NCBI RefSeq assembly: GCF_036017035.1 | Contig: NZ_JAYXHS010000001.1 | Location: 1,922,001-1,986,000 of the forward strand | Length of the DNA stretch: 64,000 nt | Direction of reading: 5' to 3' | DNA from: Viridibacterium silvisoli | Lineage (GTDB): Bacteria; Pseudomonadota; Gammaproteobacteria; Burkholderiales; Rhodocyclaceae | Shown: positions 16,095 through 24,382 of the stretch, piece by piece | How positions within the stretch are numbered: position 1 is the stretch's first letter | Layout: the number at the start of each line of letters is the position of its first letter | The notes under the pieces: model-generated | The model's input: the letters and a program-made list of their open reading frames with translations, nothing else | What the model was told of the DNA's origin: nothing | The model's database searches: none | Made by a program: the position numbers and the translations under genes

Positions 16095-16973
16095 ATGAAA
16101 AAAATGGCAGTACGCGCAGCAGCTCTCATCGGGGGTGTGCTGGCTGTAACTCCGGCGTTGGCGCTGGACGGTCAGTACAATTTCCAGAATCCCGTTACTC
16201 ATATCGCCGAAGATCTGTTCAACCTCCACATGTGGATGTTCTGGATCTGCGTGGTGATCTTCGTTGCAGTGTTCAGCGTGATGTTCTATTCGGTCTTCGC
16301 GCACCGCAAATCGAAGGGGGCGGTCGCTTCGACCTTCCATGAGAGCACCACCGTTGAAATTCTCTGGACCATCATTCCGGTACTGATTCTCGTGGGTATG
16401 GCCTGGCCTGCAACGAAGACCGTGCTGGCCATGAAGGACACGTCCAATCCGGACATGACCATCAAGGCTACGGGCTATCAGTGGAAGTGGGGCTATGACT
16501 ACATGCAGGGTGAAGGGCAGGGCATCAGCTTCTTCTCCACCTTGTCGACGCCGCGCGCTCAGGTTGATCAGGGCGAATACAAAGGGGAAAACTACCTGCT
16601 GGAAGTCGACAACGAAGTTGTCGTTCCCGTGGGCAAGAAGGTCCGCATCCTGCTGACTGCGCAGGACGTGATCCACGCCTGGTGGGTGCCTGCCTTTGGC
16701 GTGAAGCAGGACGCGATTCCCGGTTTCATTCGTGATGCCTGGTTCAAGGCCGAGAAGGAAGGCGTCTTCCGCGGCAATTGTGCCGAGTTGTGCGGCAAGG
16801 ATCACGGTTTCATGCCCATCGTCGTGCGCGTGGTTTCACCGCAGGCTTATACCGAATGGGTAGCTGCCCGGGCTGCTGAAGCTGCTGCGAAGAATGCGCC
16901 ACCAGCCGCAGCCTCTGCTGCCGTGGCGGCACCCGCCGCAGCGTCCGAGCCGAAGCCTGCGACGGCCAGCTGA
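16095..16973 (+). CDS. ctaC: Cytochrome c oxidase subunit II
   Basis: A 292-residue CoxB. Residues 1-23 are a signal peptide ending at PALA-LDGQYN. Two transmembrane hairpin helices follow (residues about 42-65 and 85-105), then the periplasmic cupredoxin domain. The aromatic YQWKWGYDY stretch is the electron-transfer region, and the CuA site includes GNCAELCGKDHGFM with Cys229 and Cys233. The tail after residue 262 is an Ala/Pro-rich low-complexity extension without a heme c motif, so this is a plain aa3-type subunit that takes electrons from soluble cytochrome c. I chose the ATG at 16095 (AAGGTG upstream) because it begins the signal peptide. It is the first gene of ctaC-ctaD-small ORF-ctaG-DUF2970-ctaE. 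Confidence 0.95.
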   Translation: MKKMAVRAAALIGGVLAVTPALALDGQYNFQNPVTHIAEDLFNLHMWMFWICVVIFVAVFSVMFYSVFAHRKSKGAVASTFHESTTVEILWTIIPVLILVGMAWPATKTVLAMKDTSNPDMTIKATGYQWKWGYDYMQGEGQGISFFSTLSTPRAQVDQGEYKGENYLLEVDNEVVVPVGKKVRILLTAQDVIHAWWVPAFGVKQDAIPGFIRDAWFKAEKEGVFRGNCAELCGKDHGFMPIVVRVVSPQAYTEWVAARAAEAAAKNAPPAAASAAVAAPAAASEPKPATAS

Positions 16974-17024
16974 TTGTCGCCTGCACACAGAATCCACATC
17001 ACAGAATCCCCACAGGAGCTGAAC

Positions 17025-18653
17025 ATGAGCGCAGTTACCCCTGACGCCGTTCACGGACATGATCACCACGGTCACGACGACCATGACCACCATATGCCAA
17101 CCGGATGGCGTCGCTGGATGACGGCGACCAACCACAAGGATATTGGCACGCTGTACCTGTTCTTCAGCTTCATGATGTTCCTCACCGGCGGTGTGCTGGC
17201 GCTGACCATCCGCGCCGAGCTGTTCCAGCCCGGCCTGCAGATCGTGCGTCCCGAGTTCTTCAACCAGCTCACCACCATGCATGGGCTGATCATGGTGTTC
17301 GGCGCGATCATGCCTGCCTTCGTCGGCTTCGCGAACTGGATGGTGCCGCTGATGATTGGCGCGCCTGACATGGCTTTCGCGCGCATGAACAACTGGTCGT
17401 TCTGGCTGTTGCCGCCCGCTGCGCTGCTGCTGGTGGGCTCGTTCTTCGTGCCCGGCGGCGCGACCGCTGCGGGCTGGACGCTTTACGCGCCACTGTCCCT
17501 GCAAATGGGCATGGGCATGGACATGACGATCTTCGCTGTGCACATCATGGGTGCCTCGTCGATCATGGGCGCCATCAACATCGTCGTGACCATCCTGAAC
17601 ATGCGCGCACCCGGCATGACGCTGATGAAGATGCCGATGTTCTGCTGGACCTGGCTGATCACCGCTTACTTGCTGATCGCCGTGATGCCGGTGCTGGCCG
17701 GTGCCGTCACCATGTTGCTGACGGATCGCCACTTCGGCACGTCCTTCTTCAATGCCGCCGGCGGCGGTGATCCGGTCCTGTACCAGCACGTCTTCTGGTT
17801 CTTCGGTCACCCCGAGGTGTACATCATGATCTTGCCGGCTTTCGGCATCGTCTCGCAGATCATCCCGGCCTTCGCCCGCAAGCCGCTGTTCGGCTATGCA
17901 TCGATGGTCTATGCCACGGCTTCGATTGCAGTCCTGTCCTTTGTCGTGTGGGCGCACCACATGTTTACGACCGGCATGCCGGCCGTGACGCAGATCACCT
18001 TCATGTACATGACGATGCTGATCGCCGTGCCGACCGGTGTGAAGGTGTTCAACTGGATCGCCACCATGTGGCGTGGCTCGATGACCTTCGAGACGCCGAT
18101 GCTGTTCGCCGTCGGCTTCGTCTTCGTGTTCACCATGGGCGGCTTCACCGGCCTGATGCTGGCCGTCGCGCCGGCTGACATTCAGTATCAGGACACCTAC
18201 TTCGTGGTGGCGCACTTCCACTACGTGCTGGTGGCGGGTTCGCTGTTCGCGTTGTTCGCGGGTACCTACTTCTGGATTCCGAAGTGGACCGGCTATATGT
18301 ACGACGAGAAGCTCGGCAAGCGCCATTTCTGGCTGTCGATGATCTCGTTCAACATCACTTTCTTCCCGATGCACTTCCTGGGTCTGGCCGGCATGCCGCG
18401 TCGCATCCCGGACTACAACCCGTTCTTCACGAACTTCAACGAGATTGCAACGGTCGGCGCCTTCGGTTTCGGCCTGTCGCAGGTGTTCTTCCTGTACATC
18501 GTGCTCAAGTGCATCAAGGGTGGCCCGAAGGCCGCTGACAAGCCTTGGGACGGTGCAGAAGGTCTGGAGTGGACGGTGCCGTCGCCTGCGCCTTTCCACA
18601 CCTTCGATACGCCACCGAAGTTTGAAGCACCGAGCTATCTGGAGCACCACTGA
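17025..18653 (+). CDS. ctaD: Cytochrome c oxidase subunit I
   Basis: A 542-residue heme-copper oxidase core with 12 helices. It has TTMHGLIMVF (a heme a ligand), WFFGHPEVYIMILPAFG with the CuB His cross-linked to Tyr, WAHHMFTTG (two CuB His) and VAHFHYVLVAG (heme a and a3 His). The sequence is of the A1 proton-pumping type, with Tyr in the HPEVY motif. The first 25 residues before the core carry an unusual His/Asp-rich tail (HGHDHHGHDDHDHH). AGGAG precedes the ATG at 17025; the frame is open upstream to a TTG at 16974 but that start is less likely. Confidence 0.96.
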   Translation: MSAVTPDAVHGHDHHGHDDHDHHMPTGWRRWMTATNHKDIGTLYLFFSFMMFLTGGVLALTIRAELFQPGLQIVRPEFFNQLTTMHGLIMVFGAIMPAFVGFANWMVPLMIGAPDMAFARMNNWSFWLLPPAALLLVGSFFVPGGATAAGWTLYAPLSLQMGMGMDMTIFAVHIMGASSIMGAINIVVTILNMRAPGMTLMKMPMFCWTWLITAYLLIAVMPVLAGAVTMLLTDRHFGTSFFNAAGGGDPVLYQHVFWFFGHPEVYIMILPAFGIVSQIIPAFARKPLFGYASMVYATASIAVLSFVVWAHHMFTTGMPAVTQITFMYMTMLIAVPTGVKVFNWIATMWRGSMTFETPMLFAVGFVFVFTMGGFTGLMLAVAPADIQYQDTYFVVAHFHYVLVAGSLFALFAGTYFWIPKWTGYMYDEKLGKRHFWLSMISFNITFFPMHFLGLAGMPRRIPDYNPFFTNFNEIATVGAFGFGLSQVFFLYIVLKCIKGGPKAADKPWDGAEGLEWTVPSPAPFHTFDTPPKFEAPSYLEHH

Positions 18654-18664
18654 GCGCCCTCGTG

Positions 18665-18772
18665 ATGGAAGACAGGAAACGCCGGAATGTGCGCACCCTG
18701 CTGATACTCGGATCGATCGCGCTGGCGTTTTTTGCCGGCTTCGTCGCGAAGACATGGTTGTTCGGTTTCTAA
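18665..18772 (+). CDS. Cytochrome oxidase small assembly protein (35 aa)
   Basis: A 35-codon ORF in the gap between ctaD and ctaG: MEDRKRRNVRTLLILG, one hydrophobic helix (about residues 12-29), ending KTWLFGF. A basic N-terminus before a single helix predicts a small inner-membrane protein with its N-terminus inside. Betaproteobacterial ctaD-ctaG gaps often hold such an ORF, annotated as a small cytochrome oxidase assembly protein; its function is not settled. The start follows ctaD by 11 bases. The Shine-Dalgarno signal is weak, suggesting coupling to ctaD translation. Confidence 0.75.
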   Translation: MEDRKRRNVRTLLILGSIALAFFAGFVAKTWLFGF

Positions 18773-18791
18773 GCAGCAGGTGTGGTGGTAG

Positions 18792-19313
18792 ATGAAGCGC
18801 GAAAACCGCACCCTGCGGATCAAGTTGTTGATTGCTGCATGCGCGATGTTCGGGTTCGGTTTTGCGCTGATTCCGTTCTACAAGACAATTTGCGAGATCG
18901 CCGGATTCAATAATCTGGGGCGTGCCGACAAGGGCGTAAGCAATACGCAGGTCGACACTTCACGGACGGTGTTGGTGCAGTTTGATGCCAATACACGCAA
19001 TTCAGCATGGCGCTTCAAGCCCCTGCAGGAAAGTGTGAAAGTGCATCCGGGCCAGATGGTGCGGGTGGATTACGAAGTCGAGAATACGCTGGACCGGGCG
19101 GTAACCGGACAGGCTATTCCGAGCTACACGCCAATGGTTGCGGAACGGCATGTGCAGAAGCTGGAGTGCTTCTGTTTTCGCCAGCAGACATTTGCGGCGC
19201 ATGAGAAGCGTGTGATGCCGGTGGTCTTTACGGTGGATAGCAAGCTGCCGACGGAAGTGCCGGTGTTTACCTTGTCCTACACTTTCTTTGAAGTGGAAGG
19301 CACGCAAAAGTGA
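18792..19313 (+). CDS. ctaG: Cytochrome c oxidase assembly protein CtaG (Cox11 type)
   Basis: A 173-residue copper chaperone that delivers Cu to the CuB site of subunit I. It has one N-terminal helix (residues about 9-27) anchoring a periplasmic immunoglobulin-like domain. The copper-binding CFCF motif sits in KLECFCFRQQTFAAHE and the conserved YTFF near the C-terminus. The length fits the Cox11 family. It is followed by the DUF2970 gene with a GTGA start/stop overlap, so the two are cotranslated. Confidence 0.94.
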   Translation: MKRENRTLRIKLLIAACAMFGFGFALIPFYKTICEIAGFNNLGRADKGVSNTQVDTSRTVLVQFDANTRNSAWRFKPLQESVKVHPGQMVRVDYEVENTLDRAVTGQAIPSYTPMVAERHVQKLECFCFRQQTFAAHEKRVMPVVFTVDSKLPTEVPVFTLSYTFFEVEGTQK

Positions 19314-19546
19314 GGTCGGATGTGGCCGATGGCGAGGGTGGCAAGCAGGGCAGGCCGGGTTTTTTTGCGACGGTAAGTGCAGTGCTGGGAGCCTTCATCG
19401 GCATCCGCAAGCGCAGTGCATACGAACGCGATGCGGCGCAGTTCAAGGCGAAGCACTTGATCGTGGCGGGAGTGATTGGCGGCATAATTTTCGTGGTGAG
19501 CATCGCGATGCTCGCCCGCTTTGTGATTTCGCAGGCCGCGCAGTGA
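19310..19546 (+). CDS. DUF2970 small membrane protein
   Basis: A 78-residue protein with the DUF2970 core FFATVSAVLGAFIGIRKRSAYERDA and one strong C-terminal helix (about residues 49-71). The GTG start overlaps the ctaG stop. Proteins of this family occur between ctaG and ctaE in betaproteobacteria; their role is not known, though location suggests oxidase assembly or stability. No Cys, His cluster or other cofactor motif is present. Confidence 0.85.
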   Translation: MRSDVADGEGGKQGRPGFFATVSAVLGAFIGIRKRSAYERDAAQFKAKHLIVAGVIGGIIFVVSIAMLARFVISQAAQ

Positions 19547-19619
19547 AGCGTCCGCGACAGTTTCGAAACCAGTCGTTTTTGAATTCAGTAAATCAAGCAA
19601 AACCTTGGAGAAGGCCAGC

Positions 19620-20630
19620 ATGAGCCAGACCACAGATAAGTATTTCGTCCCCGAACCCTCGACCTATCCGCTGATCGGCTCGCTTGCATTGTTGCTGTTG
19701 GGTGCCGGCGCATCGTTCTGGGTCAACCATCTCGATGTCGGCCCCTGGCTGGTGGCCGCTGGCTTTGCTGTGCTGATCTACATGTTGTTCGCGTGGTTTG
19801 GCGCGGTGGCCGGCGAATCGGAGAGTGGCAAGTACGGCACCCAGGTCGACAAGGCATTTCGCTGGAGTATGGGCTGGTTCATTTTCTCCGAAGTGATGTT
19901 CTTTGCCGCCTTCTTCGGCGCCCTGTTCTATGTGCGCCATATCGGCATCCATGATCTGGGGAGTGCTGACGGCAATCTCTTCTGGCCGGCGTTCAAGGCC
20001 GCGTGGCCAACGGCTGGCCCGTTGGGCGAGCTCGAAATGACCATGGCTCCGACGATTTCGTTCGGCAAGAGCATGCTGGGTCTGGCATTCATGGTGGCAG
20101 CTGGTGCTGCCGTGACTTACGCACACAAGCCGCTGGAGCACGGACAACGTGGTCAGCTACAACTGGTGCTGGTGCTGACTGTCGTGCTGGTCGGTCTGTT
20201 TCTGGGCGTCATGACGACAGACTGGCTGCCTGCGATCAACACCGCGCTACTGCTGGCCTCGGCAGCGACGTTGACCTGGGCGCACTGGGCGATCCGTAAG
20301 GGTGATCGCAAGCAGTTCAACATCTTCCTCGCACTGACGATCCTGCTGGGCCTGGTTTTCCTGGGCTGCCAGGCGGAGGAATACATCCACGCCTATCACG
20401 AAGGCCTGAAGCTGACTTCCGGCATCTACGGCTCGACCTTCTTCATGATGACCGGCTTCCACGGCTTGCATGTGACCATCGGGGTGATCATGCTGATCGT
20501 GACCCTGGGGCGCTCGCTGGCTGGCCATTTCTCGGCCGACCGCCACTTCGCTTTCGAGGCGGCGGCCTGGTACTGGCACTTTGTGGACTACGTCTGGTTG
20601 CTACTGTTCATCGTGGTGTACGTACTCTAG
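19620..20630 (+). CDS. ctaE: Cytochrome c oxidase subunit III, with extra helical pair
   Basis: A 336-residue COX3 protein, longer than the usual 260-295. Typical blocks are present: FSEVMFFAAFFGALFYV near residue 90, CQAEEY near 250, STFFMMTGFHGLHVTIG near 275 and WYWHFVDYVWLLLF near the end. Residues about 142-196 look like an extra, diverged copy of residues 202-250: by hand about 15 of 37 aligned positions are identical between AAGAAVTYAH... and ASAATLTWAH..., both ending in a LFLG/VFLG helix. That would add two helices, giving about nine. GGAG precedes the ATG at 19620. The subunit stabilises subunit I during turnover. Confidence 0.93.
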   Translation: MSQTTDKYFVPEPSTYPLIGSLALLLLGAGASFWVNHLDVGPWLVAAGFAVLIYMLFAWFGAVAGESESGKYGTQVDKAFRWSMGWFIFSEVMFFAAFFGALFYVRHIGIHDLGSADGNLFWPAFKAAWPTAGPLGELEMTMAPTISFGKSMLGLAFMVAAGAAVTYAHKPLEHGQRGQLQLVLVLTVVLVGLFLGVMTTDWLPAINTALLLASAATLTWAHWAIRKGDRKQFNIFLALTILLGLVFLGCQAEEYIHAYHEGLKLTSGIYGSTFFMMTGFHGLHVTIGVIMLIVTLGRSLAGHFSADRHFAFEAAAWYWHFVDYVWLLLFIVVYVL

Positions 20631-20633
20631 GAA

Positions 20634-20750
20634 CGCCAACAAAAATGGGCTGCGAGCGCAGCTGGTCATCGTTGGCTCGCTCGCCGTGCCTAAGCACTGC
20701 TCTGCGCGAGCCGCCTTGCCAGCCACGCTCTCGCCGCATTTTGTTGACGC
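20634..20750. repeat. Long imperfect palindrome after ctaE
   Basis: A left arm starting CCAACAAAAATGGGC near 20636 pairs imperfectly with a right arm GCATTTTGTTGACG ending near 20749. A nested GGCTCGC (20674-20680) pairs with GCGAGCC (20706-20712). The whole forms a long hairpin between the convergent ctaE and DUF2909 genes. It may be a terminator for both or a dispersed repeat; no clear T-run follows the stem. Confidence 0.55.
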
Positions 20751-20790
20751 CCTGAACGGTGTTGCGAGTCAGGGGCAGGTTTGAGGTCAG

Positions 20791-20991
20791 TCAGCCCAAT
20801 AAGTGACCTGACACCCAGCCCATGCGGTAGATCAGTAGTACCAACAAGAAAAGCAGCAGGGACAAGCCGATGCGCCAGGTCAGCGCGCGAACGGTGCGGT
20901 CACTGTTGCTTTTGTCTTTGACGAGCGAGAAAAGACCTGAGCCCAGGCTGGCCATGATGGCCAACAATAGTGCGATGACGACCCAACGCAT
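20791..20991 (-). CDS. DUF2909 twin-transmembrane protein
   Basis: A 66-residue protein with two hydrophobic helices (about residues 3-23 and 41-60) around a charged loop KDKSNSDRTVRALTWRIGLS. This is the pattern of the DUF2909 'twin transmembrane protein' found in oxidase gene clusters of betaproteobacteria. Function unknown. It is oriented against ctaE and divergent from surf1, which places it in a regulatory gap rather than in the operon proper. Confidence 0.85.
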   Translation of the reverse strand: MRWVVIALLLAIMASLGSGLFSLVKDKSNSDRTVRALTWRIGLSLLLFLLVLLIYRMGWVSGHLLG

Positions 20992-21115
20992 GATGTCGTT
21001 TCCGTAGAATTTCAGGCCGTGATTCTAGCGCGCTGCTGAATGGCGCTCCGCAATAGTTTTCCGCCTTGGCCGATGTGCCTGTGGGCTTTATTCAAGGTTT
21101 TGTTCAAGACTTCCC

Positions 21116-21829
21116 GTGCCTGAATTCCGCCGCATGATTGTTCGCCTCACGCCGTATGTTGCGGGTGTGTTGATGTGCGTCCTGTGCGTGCGCCTGGGCT
21201 TCTGGCAAGTGCATCGTGCCGAGTACAAGGCAGAGCGGCAGGCTCATCTGGATGCCGCCGGCGCGCCTTTACCCGCGAAGTCGGCTGCAACGCTGGAGGA
21301 ATGGCAGCGAGTTGCGTTGAGCGGCACCTGGATTGCCCCGCAAACCGTGTTTCTCGACAATCGTGTGCGTGAAAAGCAGACGGGCTACCACGTGCTTACC
21401 CCTTTGCGGCTGGATGGCGGCGGAGGTGTGGTAATCGTCAATCGTGGTTGGGTTGCCGCCGGCTTGTTGCGTAGCAATTTGCCTGTGATTACGACACCTG
21501 CCGGACACGTTACGCTGAACGGCTTGATGTTGAAGCCCGATCTGACAGGTTTCCGGCTGGATGACGGCAAGGAAGCCGGGGCAGTCTGGCAGCGTGCCGA
21601 CCCTGCGCACTTCGCGACGCGCTTGGGGGAAAAGGTGAGCTCCTTGATCCTGTTTCAGGAGAGCGATGGTCATGACGCCTTGCTGCGCGATTGGCCGCGT
21701 CCGGATCTTGGCGTGGGCAAGCACAAGGCGTATGCCTTGCAGTGGTTTGTATTTGCCGTCACGGCTGCTGGCCTGACTGGATTCTTCGGCTGGCGCCAGT
21801 GGCGTCGGTCCCCTCGGAAGAAGGCGTAA
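21116..21829 (+). CDS. SURF1-family cytochrome oxidase assembly protein
   Basis: A 237-residue SURF1/Shy1 homologue, needed for heme A insertion into subunit I. It has an N-terminal helix (about residues 11-28), then LGFWQVHRAEYKAERQ (the classic xLGxWQxxRxxxK motif), a periplasmic domain with VVIVNRGWV (GWVP-like), and a C-terminal helix YALQWFVFAVTAAGLTGFFGWR. The start is uncertain: the GTG at 21116 and the ATG at 21134 both lack a strong ribosome site. It begins the second assembly cluster surf1-SCO-like-ctaA-ctaB-sco1. Confidence 0.92.
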   Translation: MPEFRRMIVRLTPYVAGVLMCVLCVRLGFWQVHRAEYKAERQAHLDAAGAPLPAKSAATLEEWQRVALSGTWIAPQTVFLDNRVREKQTGYHVLTPLRLDGGGGVVIVNRGWVAAGLLRSNLPVITTPAGHVTLNGLMLKPDLTGFRLDDGKEAGAVWQRADPAHFATRLGEKVSSLILFQESDGHDALLRDWPRPDLGVGKHKAYALQWFVFAVTAAGLTGFFGWRQWRRSPRKKA

Positions 21830-21836
21830 GGATGTA

Positions 21837-22421
21837 ATGAAAAGCGAGCAGATTCTCTCCCCCGCCGCGCCAACGGCCGAGCAAGTTGCAAAAGGGCGTC
21901 GCACGCTGGTGCTCCTCTTTCTGGTCTGTCTGGCGCCAGTCCTCGCGGCGTATGGTGCGTTCTACGTCTGGCGACCTTCCGCGCAAGCCAGCTACGGCAA
22001 GGTCGTGTCGCCGCCCGTGGCGTTACCCGTCGCCACGCTCAAGACGCTTGATGGGGCTCCGCTGGTCGAGGGTATCCGCGGTAAGTGGACGCTTGCCGTG
22101 CGCGCGCCGAGCGCTTGCGATCCGGCCTGTCAGCAAGAGCTTTACTACACGCGCCAGATCCGCACGATTACAGGCGCCAACATGGACCGCGTAGCGCGCT
22201 TGTGGGTCTTCGACGATGCACGCCAGCCCGAGGCGAAATTGCTGGCCGATCACCCCGGTTTGCTGGTGGTCAGCGATCCCGCGCTCGCCAGCGCCGTAGG
22301 TCCCGCAGGACAAATTGCCTTGATTGATCCGCGTGGCAACCTCATGATGCGTTTCCCGGAAAATGCCGAGCCGAAAGGCATCGTCAAGGACCTGCAGAAG
22401 TTGCTCAAGTATTCCCGCTGA
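21837..22421 (+). CDS. SCO/thioredoxin-like transmembrane protein of the oxidase cluster
   Basis: A 194-residue protein with one N-terminal helix (residues about 23-44) and a periplasmic domain with a possible thioredoxin fold. A CxxxC motif (Cys94-x3-Cys98, CDPAC) occupies the place of the SCO copper site, preceded by GKWTLAVRAPSA. The conserved SCO histidine (DHTAG in the true SCO1 here) has no counterpart; the corresponding stretch reads ALIDPRGNLMM. Such a protein is regularly encoded between surf1 and ctaA in betaproteobacteria. It probably acts in disulphide exchange or copper handling during CuA assembly; this is inference. Confidence 0.8.
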   Translation: MKSEQILSPAAPTAEQVAKGRRTLVLLFLVCLAPVLAAYGAFYVWRPSAQASYGKVVSPPVALPVATLKTLDGAPLVEGIRGKWTLAVRAPSACDPACQQELYYTRQIRTITGANMDRVARLWVFDDARQPEAKLLADHPGLLVVSDPALASAVGPAGQIALIDPRGNLMMRFPENAEPKGIVKDLQKLLKYSR

Positions 22422-22472
22422 ACCTCGGCCACCCGGTTGAAATTCCGGGCTACGGAACCCGTGCTCACCGAC

Positions 22473-23489
22473 ATGATCCGCAAACTCGCTCTCTCCTCCC
22501 TGTTGTTGGCCTTCTTTGTTGTCGTGCTCGGCGCCTATGTGCGCCTCAACGACGCCGGGCTGGGTTGCCCTGACTGGCCTGGCTGCTATGGCGAGCTGTC
22601 GCCACATCATGCCCAGGACGAAATCAAGGCGGCGCACGCGGCTGACGAACACGGCCCCGTTTCCATGCATAAGGCGTGGAAGGAAATGATTCATCGCTAT
22701 TTCGCATCGACGCTCGGCCTGCTGAGCCTGATCATGGCCGTGCTCGCCTGGCGTCGCTGGCGCGCGCAGGGCATCTCGCCAGGGCAGCTGTTTGCACTGT
22801 TCGGCCTCATCTGCCTGCAAGGGGCTTTCGGGGCCTGGACTGTGACGCTCAAGCTGATGCCCGCGGTGGTGAGCACGCACCTGCTGCTGGGGCTGACGAC
22901 ATTGGGGGCGCTGACCTGGGTCGTGCAGCGGGAGTCCGGTGCGGCGCGTCATGCGGCCGGGACGCGACTCGCCTTTGCCGCACGTACCGCCCTGGTGTTG
23001 CTGGCCCTGCAGATTGCGTTGGGAGGCTGGGTATCGACCAACTATGCTGCGCTGGCCTGCCCGGACTTTCCGACTTGCCAGAATGGCTGGCTGCCGTCGA
23101 TGGATTTCGGCACAGCCTTCCAGCTCTTCCGCGAGCTGGGCCGTACCGCGACAGGTGAGCTGTTGTCGGCCGCTGCGCTGACGGCCATTCACTGGAGTCA
23201 CCGCATCGGTGCTGTGGTTGTCGGCGCGTACCTGCTGATTTTCGGCGTGCGCCTGATGCGCCACGAAGCTTTGCGCGGGCTGGCCGCGTTCCTGATGATT
23301 GCCGTGATCACACAGATTGCATTGGGTGTTTCCAACGTGGTGTTTGCCCTGCCGCTGGGGGTTGCTGTCGCACACAATGCAGTAGCGGCGTTATTGGTTG
23401 TCATTGTGGTGTCGATCAACTTCCGGCTACGCGCCGTGACGGCGGGCGCGCATATGGAAAGGATCTGGAATGAACGGCTCGCAACTTGA
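22473..23489 (+). CDS. ctaA: Heme A synthase CtaA
   Basis: A 338-residue COX15/CtaA protein with about eight helices that oxidises the C8 methyl of heme O to make heme A. It has LGAYVRLNDAGLGCPDWPGCYG near residue 20, HRYFAS near 70, STHLLLGL (heme His), a second DAG-like Cys pair ALACPDFPTCQ near 190, and IHWSHRIGA with VAHNAVAA (heme His) in the second half. The start is taken at the ATG at 22473 (MIRKLALSSLLLAF), the normal family start; the frame extends upstream to a TTG at 22437. The last 20 bases overlap ctaB. Confidence 0.93.
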   Translation: MIRKLALSSLLLAFFVVVLGAYVRLNDAGLGCPDWPGCYGELSPHHAQDEIKAAHAADEHGPVSMHKAWKEMIHRYFASTLGLLSLIMAVLAWRRWRAQGISPGQLFALFGLICLQGAFGAWTVTLKLMPAVVSTHLLLGLTTLGALTWVVQRESGAARHAAGTRLAFAARTALVLLALQIALGGWVSTNYAALACPDFPTCQNGWLPSMDFGTAFQLFRELGRTATGELLSAAALTAIHWSHRIGAVVVGAYLLIFGVRLMRHEALRGLAAFLMIAVITQIALGVSNVVFALPLGVAVAHNAVAALLVVIVVSINFRLRAVTAGAHMERIWNERLAT

Positions 23490-24375
23490 AAGCAGGCACG
23501 GCGTAAGCCTGTTGCAAAAACTTCAGGCCTACCTCGCGCTGACGAAACTGCGTGTGAATACGCTGATCGTCTTCTGCGCCATCATCGGCATGTTCCTCGC
23601 CGTGCCTGCCGGCTTGCCGCCTGCGGCACTGGTGCTTGCCGCAACGCTGGGTATCGCCGCTGTCGCGGGTGCCGCTGCAGCCATCAACTGCCTGATCGAG
23701 CAGCGCATCGACGCCAAGATGGCGCGTACGCGGGCGCGGCCATTGCCGCGCGGGCAGCTGTCCTCACAAGAAACCCTGCTGTTCTCGGCCATCCTGGGTG
23801 GCGCGGGGCTGTCGCTGCTGTACCACGCCGTCAATCCACTGACCATGTGGCTGACGCTGGCTACGTTCGTGGGCTACGCGGTCATCTACACCGTCTTGCT
23901 CAAACCGAATACGCCGCAGAACATCGTCATAGGCGGTGCATCGGGCGCCATGCCGCCGGTGCTCGGCTGGGCAGCCATGACCGGCGAGGTTTCATCCGAC
24001 GCCTGTCTGCTGTTCCTCATCATCTTCACGTGGACGCCGCCGCATTTCTGGGCGCTGGCCCTTTACCGCACCAAGGACTACGCCGCAGCGGGTTTGCCGA
24101 TGCTGCCGGTGACGCATGGTTCGAGATTCACGCGCCTGCACGTGCTGCTCTACACCTTCATCCTCACCGGCGTGACCCTGTTGCCGTTCGCCAGCCACAT
24201 GGCGGGCATGGTCTACCTGATCAGCTCGCTGGCGCTGAATGCAGTTTTCATCGCCTATGCCATTGCGCTGCTGCGTAACTACAGCGATGACCTTGCGAAA
24301 CGCACTTTCCGTTTTTCCATCCTGTACCTGTCGCTGATTTTCGCGGCATTGCTGGTCGATCACTATCTCAAGTGA
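23470..24375 (+). CDS. ctaB: Protoheme IX farnesyltransferase (heme O synthase)
   Basis: A 301-residue UbiA-superfamily prenyltransferase with eight or nine helices that farnesylates protoheme to heme O. The first Asp-rich motif is NCLIEQRIDAKMARTRARPLP (near residue 75) and the second is YRTKDYAAAGLPMLPV (near 200). AAAGGA stands seven bases before the ATG, inside the end of ctaA. It works with CtaA to supply heme A to the ctaD product. Confidence 0.95.
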   Translation: MNGSQLESRHGVSLLQKLQAYLALTKLRVNTLIVFCAIIGMFLAVPAGLPPAALVLAATLGIAAVAGAAAAINCLIEQRIDAKMARTRARPLPRGQLSSQETLLFSAILGGAGLSLLYHAVNPLTMWLTLATFVGYAVIYTVLLKPNTPQNIVIGGASGAMPPVLGWAAMTGEVSSDACLLFLIIFTWTPPHFWALALYRTKDYAAAGLPMLPVTHGSRFTRLHVLLYTFILTGVTLLPFASHMAGMVYLISSLALNAVFIAYAIALLRNYSDDLAKRTFRFSILYLSLIFAALLVDHYLK

Positions 24376-24382
24376 GGCTTTC

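Noticed and set aside
16836..18755. 639-codon minus-strand frame opposite ctaD
   Set aside because: Shadow of ctaD, with low-complexity His/Arg/Asp composition.
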